From Alphaproteobacteria bacterium (lineage in GTDB: Bacteria; Pseudomonadota; Alphaproteobacteria; Rhodobacterales; Rhodobacteraceae), in contig JAUIIR010000009.1 of the NCBI GenBank assembly GCA_030431485.1, forward strand, positions 1 through 64,000: a DNA stretch of 64,000 nucleotides, written 5' to 3'. Positions within the stretch are counted from its first letter, which is position 1. The number at the start of each line of letters is the position of its first letter. Of this stretch, positions 59,098 through 64,000 are shown piece after piece. The position numbers and the translations under genes were made by a program. Under the pieces are notes generated by a model. It made no database searches and was not told the origin of the DNA. It saw only the letters and a program-made list of their open reading frames with translations.

Positions 59098-59420
59098 GCC
59101 CCGCCCTGCAACCGGCCTTTCGCGCTTTGGCCGACCCGACCCGGCGCGAGATTCTGACCAGCCTCAGCCAGCGCGAGATGTCGCTGAACGAGGTCACGGC
59201 CCAGTTTTCCATGACCCGTGCCGCCGTGCGCAAACACCTCGAGGTGCTGGTCGAAGGCAATCTGATCCACATCCGGCGACAGGGGCGCGAAACGCTCAGC
59301 ACCCTGAACCCCGACGGGCTGCGCCCCGTCGTCGACTGGCTCAGCTTCTTTGACCAGTTCTGGGACGAAAAACTCGATGCCTTGAAAACTGCTATAGAGA
59401 CGGAGACCCCCGATGAATGA
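59094..59420 (+). CDS. ArsR-family transcriptional regulator
   Basis: A 108-residue winged-HTH protein (LADPTRREILTSLSQREMSL, then VTAQFSMTRAAVRKHLEVLV and HIRRQGRETLSTLNPDGL). It belongs to the sub-group paired with SRPBCC/AHSA1 proteins rather than metal sensors: no Cys metal site is seen. It is the autoregulator of the operon, with dyads upstream. Confidence 0.9.
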   Translation: MSPALQPAFRALADPTRREILTSLSQREMSLNEVTAQFSMTRAAVRKHLEVLVEGNLIHIRRQGRETLSTLNPDGLRPVVDWLSFFDQFWDEKLDALKTAIETETPDE

Positions 59421-60288
59421 AACGACCGCCATCACCGCCGCTGACACCACGATCCGCAAGACCGTCTTTCTGGCGGCCGACAAGCCCAAGGTCTGGGACT
59501 TCCTGACCCGGGCCGACAAGCTGGGCCGCTGGTTCCACCCCACGGACGAGGATCTGGCCGAGGGGCAGCCCTATACCCTGCGCAACGCGTTGGACGGCGA
59601 CCGCATGTGCTGGGGCGAGGTGCAGGTCATGCACCCCCATGACTACATGCGCTGGAGTTTTACCGTCGGCCCGATGGAGGGCCGGATGAGCACGGTCGAA
59701 TGGCAATTGGACGAGGCCCCGGGCGGCACGCGGCTGACACTGACGCATTCGGGCCTGCCCGTGGGCGGCGAAGGCTACGGTCTTGTTCTGGCGCTCGACA
59801 AGGGCTGGCACGGCTTCACAGGCAACCTGCACGATCTTGCCGCCGCAGAAGACGCGGGCGACTACAGCGCGACAATTGTTGTGGACGCCAAACCCGAGGA
59901 CGCCAAGGCGGCCATCCTGGATCAGATGGACCTGTGGTGGAGCACCCGTGTCGAACGCCGTGACGGCGGCGCAACGATCCGGTTCAACAGCTCGCACGTC
60001 ACCTATGACTTTGCCGAGGGCGACAGCCCCCTGCATCTGAACTGGACCTGCACCGACGCAAGGATGATCATCGACGGCGTAGACGACGAAACAGAATGGA
60101 CGGGCACCCGCCTTCTGTGGCGCATTGCGCCCCTGGGCAGCGGCAGCCGGATCACCCTGATCCACGAAGGGCTGAATACCGACCTTGCCTGTCTTGACGT
60201 CTGCACCCGCGGATGGGGCCTGTTTTTTGAGACAAGCCTGAAGGCGCACCTCACAGGTGGCACGCCAACGCCAGAAACCAGCAGCTGA
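59413..60288 (+). CDS. SRPBCC (AHSA1-type) protein with two START-like domains
   Basis: The 291-residue protein has a first AHSA1 domain (KTVFLAADKPKVWDFLTRAD ... WGEVQVMHPHDYMRWSFTVG) and a second at about 150-280 (SATIVVDAKPEDAKAAILDQ ... TRLLWRIAPLGSGSRITLIH). The two are different in sequence, so it is an ancient double. SRPBCC folds bind hydrophobic ligands. The start overlaps the ArsR stop by eight bases, so the pair is co-translated. Confidence 0.85.
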   Translation: MNETTAITAADTTIRKTVFLAADKPKVWDFLTRADKLGRWFHPTDEDLAEGQPYTLRNALDGDRMCWGEVQVMHPHDYMRWSFTVGPMEGRMSTVEWQLDEAPGGTRLTLTHSGLPVGGEGYGLVLALDKGWHGFTGNLHDLAAAEDAGDYSATIVVDAKPEDAKAAILDQMDLWWSTRVERRDGGATIRFNSSHVTYDFAEGDSPLHLNWTCTDARMIIDGVDDETEWTGTRLLWRIAPLGSGSRITLIHEGLNTDLACLDVCTRGWGLFFETSLKAHLTGGTPTPETSS

Positions 60289-60429
60289 CCCTTGCAGACC
60301 CCCCGTCGCAGCCCTATGTCTGGGCTCGGCGGGTTCTGCCCTTCTCGTGATACGGTTGCATTCCGGTGGCCTTAAGCAATTCCGAGGGAGTTGGCTCTGT
60401 CCGGGCCGTGGTCCGGTTACCTGACGCCC

Positions 60430-60445
60430 ACCTGTATATACAGGT
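60430..60445. promoter_or_regulatory. Perfect 16-base palindrome upstream of the winged-HTH gene
   Basis: ACCTGTATATACAGGT lies in the 288-base gap between the SRPBCC gene and the gene at 60577. The gap otherwise has a small AGCCC-TATGTCT-GGGCT stem at about 60310-60326 but no supported gene. Its arms equal those of the Vibrio lux box, but the spacer is two bases rather than six, so a LuxR role is not claimed. Confidence 0.5.
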
Positions 60446-60576
60446 CCTCGGGAATGAGATAACCCCACGGTTGGTGTGGTCCCGCCGCTCACCCCCCCTT
60501 TTCTCCGGTTTTGCACGCTGCCTGTTCCGGCTATGTCTTGACCTGCAAGGCCAAGCCCAGCGCGGGGGAACACGAC

Positions 60577-60966
60577 ATGCAAAGCCGCAAGGACCTGCTG
60601 ACCTGGATGGACGCGTTGGAAGATTACGCGCGCGACTGGGACAGGACGTTCGAGAACAAGCCGACCTATTTCACCCAGGAATTCTGGTACATGCTGGTCG
60701 GCTGCATGCGGGCCCATTGGGCGGGCAAGCCCATGACGGTGGGGCAGCTGGTCATGGCGATGAAATCCGGCTCGACCCGCACCCGCGAAGATCGCATCAA
60801 GCGCGCCGTGGACGACGGCTATCTGATGAAAACCAAGTCAGGCGGCGATGGGCGCAGCACGGTTGTCATCCCCACACCTTCGCTCGAAGCGCTGCTCGAG
60901 GGCCATCTGGACCGCACGCTCACCATCGCCCGACAGGCTTTCGAGACTTCTGATCCGCAGAAATAG
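60577..60966 (+). CDS. Winged-helix DNA-binding protein (MarR-like), unnamed
   Basis: A 129-residue protein with a wHTH-like C-terminal half (MTVGQLVMAMKSGSTRTRED, then RIKRAVDDGYLMKTKSGGDG, the wing RSTVVIPT) and a helical N-terminal half (MQSRKDLLTWMDALEDYARD). This is the general pattern of small transcription regulators of the MarR type. ATG 60577 is chosen with GGGGGA about seven bases upstream; the frame is open upstream but not protein-like. Confidence 0.7.
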   Translation: MQSRKDLLTWMDALEDYARDWDRTFENKPTYFTQEFWYMLVGCMRAHWAGKPMTVGQLVMAMKSGSTRTREDRIKRAVDDGYLMKTKSGGDGRSTVVIPTPSLEALLEGHLDRTLTIARQAFETSDPQK

Positions 60967-61044
60967 CCGCAGATTTTGCGGCAATACTTGCCCTTTTCCG
61001 CCCCCGCCCGCGCATGTTTGCTGTGGGAAAAAGGGAGGCTGCAT

Positions 61045-62094
61045 ATGACAATTCCAACAATCACGGACGCGCGCCGCGTGTCCACCGACCGCCTTGACAC
61101 ACGGGTCTTGTTTTCGGGGCCCGAAGACGGCGCGCCGGTCATCTTCGTTCACGGCAACCTGTCCGCCGCCACCTGGTGGGAAGAGTGCATGTTGCGCCTG
61201 CCACAGGGCTTTCGCGCCATCGCGCCGGATCTGCGCGGCTATGGCGAAGCCGACCCCGCCGCAAAGGTCGACGCCACGCGGGGCATGCAGGATTTCTCGG
61301 ACGATCTGGCAGCGCTGTGTTCCGCGCTGGACGTGACCAAGGCCCACTGGGTTGGGCATTCGCTTGGCGGGGCGGTGCTGTGGCAGCTGATGGCGGATCA
61401 CCCGCACCTTGTTCAGTCGGTGACGCAGGTGTGTCCGGGACCGCCCCAGGGCTTCGGAGGCTGCCGACTGGACGGAACCCCGTGTTTTGCCGACAACGCA
61501 GGCGCCGGCGGAGGCGCCGTGAACCCCGATATGATCGCCCTGATGCAGGCGGGCGACCGGGGGGACGCGACGCCAAACCACATGCGCAACATTCTCAACA
61601 GTTTTGTCTGGAAGCCGCCCTTCGTGCCCGAGCGGATCGAAGACATCCTGACGTCGGCGCTAGCGCAACATCTGGGCGAACAGGACTACCCCGGCGACAT
61701 GACCGCCTCTGAGAACTGGCCGGGCATGGCACCGGGCAAATGGGGGGCCATCAATGCGATGGCACCACTCTACCAGTCCGCGCCGCTGGCATTTGTCACC
61801 GCATCTTCGGCCCCGATCCTATGGGTGCGCGGCGCAGAGGATCCGGTGGTCTCTGACGCGTCCTTCTTCGAGTTGGGCACGCTGGGGCAAGCCGGGGCCG
61901 TGCCCGGTTGGCCCGGCGAAGAGGTCTATCCCCCGCAGCCGATGATCGCTCAGACCGAAGCGGCGCTGAGCCGGTATGAGGCCGAAGGGAACAGGGTTGA
62001 GCGCGTGATCATCGAAGACTGCGGTCACAGCCCGTTTCTTGAGAAGCCGGACCAGTTTGACCAAGCCCTGCATCGGTTCCTGACCAGCACCTGA
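61045..62094 (+). CDS. Alpha/beta hydrolase
   Basis: A 349-residue alpha/beta-fold enzyme. It has an oxyanion-hole VIFVHGNLSAATWWEECML, a nucleophile elbow WVGHSLGGAVLW, and the catalytic His in IEDCGHSPFLEKP. A long insertion (residues about 140-250) forms a cap. The substrate is unknown; such enzymes hydrolyse esters, amides or epoxides. GGGAGG precedes the ATG by about seven bases. Confidence 0.9.
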   Translation: MTIPTITDARRVSTDRLDTRVLFSGPEDGAPVIFVHGNLSAATWWEECMLRLPQGFRAIAPDLRGYGEADPAAKVDATRGMQDFSDDLAALCSALDVTKAHWVGHSLGGAVLWQLMADHPHLVQSVTQVCPGPPQGFGGCRLDGTPCFADNAGAGGGAVNPDMIALMQAGDRGDATPNHMRNILNSFVWKPPFVPERIEDILTSALAQHLGEQDYPGDMTASENWPGMAPGKWGAINAMAPLYQSAPLAFVTASSAPILWVRGAEDPVVSDASFFELGTLGQAGAVPGWPGEEVYPPQPMIAQTEAALSRYEAEGNRVERVIIEDCGHSPFLEKPDQFDQALHRFLTST

Positions 62095-62177
62095 GGGGGC
62101 GATGGCCCGAATGGCAGATCACTGTCCCGCGGCCAGACGGCTGACGGGGCGCCACGACCCGGCCAATCAAGCCGAGA

Positions 62178-62495
62178 TTATCGTTTACCCCGCAGGACAG
62201 ACTGCGGGCCGTGATGGTCGCGCTGAACAGGCACACGCACTGGCAGTTTCGGTCCACCCACCGGTCGGTCGTCGCTGTCTTGCAGCCGCATCACGCTGAT
62301 CCCGAACTGCACGCCCGCGAAAACGATCCCGTTGAAGACCCACAGCATGAGCACCGCAAGCCAACCGGCTTGCGCATGGCTGACAAGGTGCCAGAGGTTC
62401 GCCACATTTGCCCAAAGCAACACTGTAACAAAAGCTGCGGACAGGCCAAAGCCGATCAGAACCTGCGAAATGTACAACCGGACAAGTCTGGGCAT
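62178..62495 (-). CDS. Hypothetical small membrane protein (105 aa)
   Basis: Two hydrophobic helices (YISQVLIGFGLSAAFVTVLL and GWLAVLMLWVFNGIVFAGVQ) are followed by a charged, Pro-rich tail. I do not recognise a named family with confidence. The gene is divergent from the TPR-like gene with 199 bases between. Confidence 0.65.
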   Translation of the reverse strand: MPRLVRLYISQVLIGFGLSAAFVTVLLWANVANLWHLVSHAQAGWLAVLMLWVFNGIVFAGVQFGISVMRLQDSDDRPVGGPKLPVRVPVQRDHHGPQSVLRGKR

Positions 62496-62694
62496 GCGGA
62501 ACCTCTTGTAACGTTTAGGTTAATTCTAGAACAAATTCCAAATTTTGCAAGTGTTGTGTGATCGCCGAGCGCATTCAGCCTTTGGTCTGCCAACCCGTCA
62601 GAATTCGCTCAATCGACACAATTCTCCTCACCCTTTCCATGTTTATGCCCCAATTCTGGAGAGATAGTTAACGTGCCCAAAGAGGACACGCGCT

Positions 62695-63237
62695 ATGGCG
62701 ATGTATGACGCAGTTTTCGAGCACCGCGGACAAAGCTTTGCAAAGCTGGCAAAGACGGGACTTGTGGCGGCCACTGTGGCCTCGCTGGCTTTCGGGACGT
62801 GGTATGCGATGAACCGCTCGCACATCCTGGGCACGGCGCCGGCTCTGACGATTGCCGACCTGGTTCGCCCAAGCGCCTCGATGCAACATCTCTTGGCGGC
62901 TCATCAACAAGCCGTGGCCCTGGGCGATCTGGCTTCGGCTGACCTTATCGGGGCCCGGATGATGCAGCGGGTCAGCAGCACGCGAAACACGACGCTGGCC
63001 GCCTTTGCGATGAATGACCGCGCGCTGGTGCTCAAGGCACTTGGACGCCGGACCGAGGCCGAGGCCTTGTTTCGTGAGGCACTGGCCATAGGCGCGGGCG
63101 ATCCCGCGCACCACCAGGTTGTTCGGATGCGGAACCTTGCTGCACTTCTGATCGAAGACAAACGGTATGCCGAAGCCGAGCATCTGCTGCTGCAGATTGG
63201 CCAGATCGCGCCCGACTGGATGAAGCAAACGCGTTAG
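62695..63237 (+). CDS. Tetratricopeptide-repeat-like protein with an N-terminal membrane anchor
   Basis: A 180-residue protein with one hydrophobic segment (LVAATVASLAFGTWYAM) and then two to three helix-hairpin repeats (LAAHQQAVALGDLASADLIG, LVLKALGRRTEAEALFREAL, LLIEDKRYAEAEHLLLQIG). TPR proteins act as scaffolds; the partner is unknown. Its stop overlaps the end of the convergent nusB gene by four bases. Confidence 0.7.
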   Translation: MAMYDAVFEHRGQSFAKLAKTGLVAATVASLAFGTWYAMNRSHILGTAPALTIADLVRPSASMQHLLAAHQQAVALGDLASADLIGARMMQRVSSTRNTTLAAFAMNDRALVLKALGRRTEAEALFREALAIGAGDPAHHQVVRMRNLAALLIEDKRYAEAEHLLLQIGQIAPDWMKQTR

Positions 63238-63713
63238 AACGCTTCGGGCTTGGCCTCGCGCGCCATGTGATCCAACACGGCATTCACGAATTTGGGTTCG
63301 CGCCCCTCGGGATAGAAAGCCCGCGCCACATCCACAAACTCGGTGATGACAACACGCGGGGGCGTGTCGGTTTCGATCAACTCGGCACCAGCCGCACGGA
63401 AAAGCGCGCGCAGGGTCGGGTCGATCCGGTCGATCGGCCATTTCGCCACCAGCGCCCGGTCGGTCATCTGGTCAATCCGCGCCTGCCAGCTCACCGCCTG
63501 TTCCAGCAGCTTGGCAAAAAGCGAGATATCGCCCTCGGCCATTTCCTCGCCTTCATAGGTCGCGCCAAAGCGGTGATCCAGGAACTCGGTCCGGACCGCG
63601 TCAACGGACTGGTTCGAGTGTTCCATCTGAAACAGAGCCTGCACGGCATAAAGCCGCGAGGCCGATTTCATCTTGCGTTTCATGTTGCCCGAAGGCGCGG
63701 TGGTGGCCGTCAT
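63234..63713 (-). CDS. nusB: Transcription antitermination factor NusB
   Basis: A 159-residue all-helical RNA-binding protein. The family pattern is SASRLYAVQALFQMEHSNQS, ITEFVDVARAFYPEGREPKF and VNAVLDHMAREA. It joins NusE at boxA for rRNA antitermination. The ATG at 63713 overlaps the ribH stop (ATGA), the usual ribH-nusB operon order. Confidence 0.95.
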   Translation of the reverse strand: MTATTAPSGNMKRKMKSASRLYAVQALFQMEHSNQSVDAVRTEFLDHRFGATYEGEEMAEGDISLFAKLLEQAVSWQARIDQMTDRALVAKWPIDRIDPTLRALFRAAGAELIETDTPPRVVITEFVDVARAFYPEGREPKFVNAVLDHMAREAKPEAF

Positions 63714-64000
63714 GCGGAGGGCGTGTCCTTGGTCTGACCTGCGATCTGAATCTCGTCGCGCGCAGGTTGGAACCCAACACCGCTGCGCGGACCGCCCCAC
63801 TTACGGGCAAGCGCGATCAGATGCAAGGCCGCAGCGGCCGCGCCGCCCCCTTTGTTCTGGCCCGCCACTTCGGCGCGCGCCTGGGCCTGATCCATGTTTT
63901 CCACGGTCAGGATGCCGTTGCCGATGGCCAGTCCTTGCAGGCCCAGCAGGGTGATCCCGCGCGAGCTGTCGTTGCAGACGGTTTCGTAATGCGTGGTTTC
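63710..64000 (-). CDS. ribH: 6,7-dimethyl-8-ribityllumazine synthase (C-terminal part)
   Basis: The visible 96 codons encode the C-terminal part of lumazine synthase, which makes the riboflavin precursor. The motifs are ETTHYETVCNDSSRGITLLG, LAIGNGILTVENMDQAQARA and GQNKGGGAAAAALHLIALAR. The start lies beyond the window. It is followed by nusB in overlapping frames. Confidence 0.92.
   Translation of the reverse strand, partial: ETTHYETVCNDSSRGITLLGLQGLAIGNGILTVENMDQAQARAEVAGQNKGGGAAAAALHLIALARKWGGPRSGVGFQPARDEIQIAGQTKDTPSA

Overview
The window looks like a chromosome segment of a marine Rhodobacteraceae (Roseobacter-group alphaproteobacterium). The reasons are a GC-rich core with ychF, rplY-pth, phhAB, phaRPC/phaZ, rpoH, nusB-ribH, TRAP and ABC amine/amino-acid uptake genes, small families such as DUF6476 and MmcB, and an alphaproteobacterial-type tRNA-His. 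All calls were made by reading the sequence; no database search was run.

Positions 1 to about 13,230 are an accessory island lying against the 3' end of a tRNA-Ser(GCU) gene. It begins with the end of an IS3-type element that truncates a gene. Next is a minus-strand operon (7426 to 1835, possibly to 1367) that is the most interesting part of the window: a MotA/ExbB-like channel protein, a MotB/OmpA-like protein fused to a secreted-type HNH nuclease domain, a membrane-anchored vWA-like protein, a four-helix membrane coiled-coil protein and a small unknown protein. The genes overlap or abut. The architecture recalls Zorya anti-phage systems but matches no Zorya type I know. Further right are a small regulator module, a two-gene membrane module whose second gene carries an in-frame stop, an 11-copy 9-bp tandem repeat, a DUF927 helicase/primase-like gene and an AlpA-type regulator. 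The last two resemble the core of a phage satellite or plasmid-like element. The integrase and the far end of the island are not in the window.

Positions 13.3 to 27.2 kb are core chromosome: ychF, a LysR gene divergent from cupin and GST-like genes, trpA, phhAB with a divergent Lrp regulator, an FMN alpha-hydroxy-acid dehydrogenase, an MFS transporter, rplY-pth, a DUF2237 gene, trpB (far from trpA and on the other strand), a TerB-like gene and a PhnD-like gene.

Positions 27.3 to 36.6 kb form an amine-catabolic locus: an amino-acid-type ABC transporter (split by an inverted serine hydrolase gene), two glutamine-synthetase-like ligases, a class I amidotransferase-like hydrolase and a FAD oxidase. 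This is the logic of the gamma-glutamylation (Puu-type) route. A DegT-type aminotransferase follows. Positions 37.9 to 42.4 kb hold a polyhydroxyalkanoate locus (phaR, phaP, phaC, phaZ) with exact CTGC-N3-GCAG PhaR boxes in front of phaR and phaP. Positions 42.4 to 47.9 kb contain an oxidoreductase, rpoH, membrane proteins, a RluA pseudouridine synthase and a LysE exporter.

Positions 47.9 to 57.1 kb form a second gamma-glutamylation-like cluster: RpiR regulator, N-formylglutamate-amidohydrolase-like enzyme, TRAP transporter, a third glutamine-synthetase-like ligase, a SnoaL-like protein, aldehyde dehydrogenase and iron alcohol dehydrogenase, suited to an amino-alcohol substrate. The remainder (57.2 to 64 kb) has tRNA-His, small enzymes, mmcB, an ArsR-SRPBCC pair with clear operators, an alpha/beta hydrolase, nusB and the start-truncated ribH.
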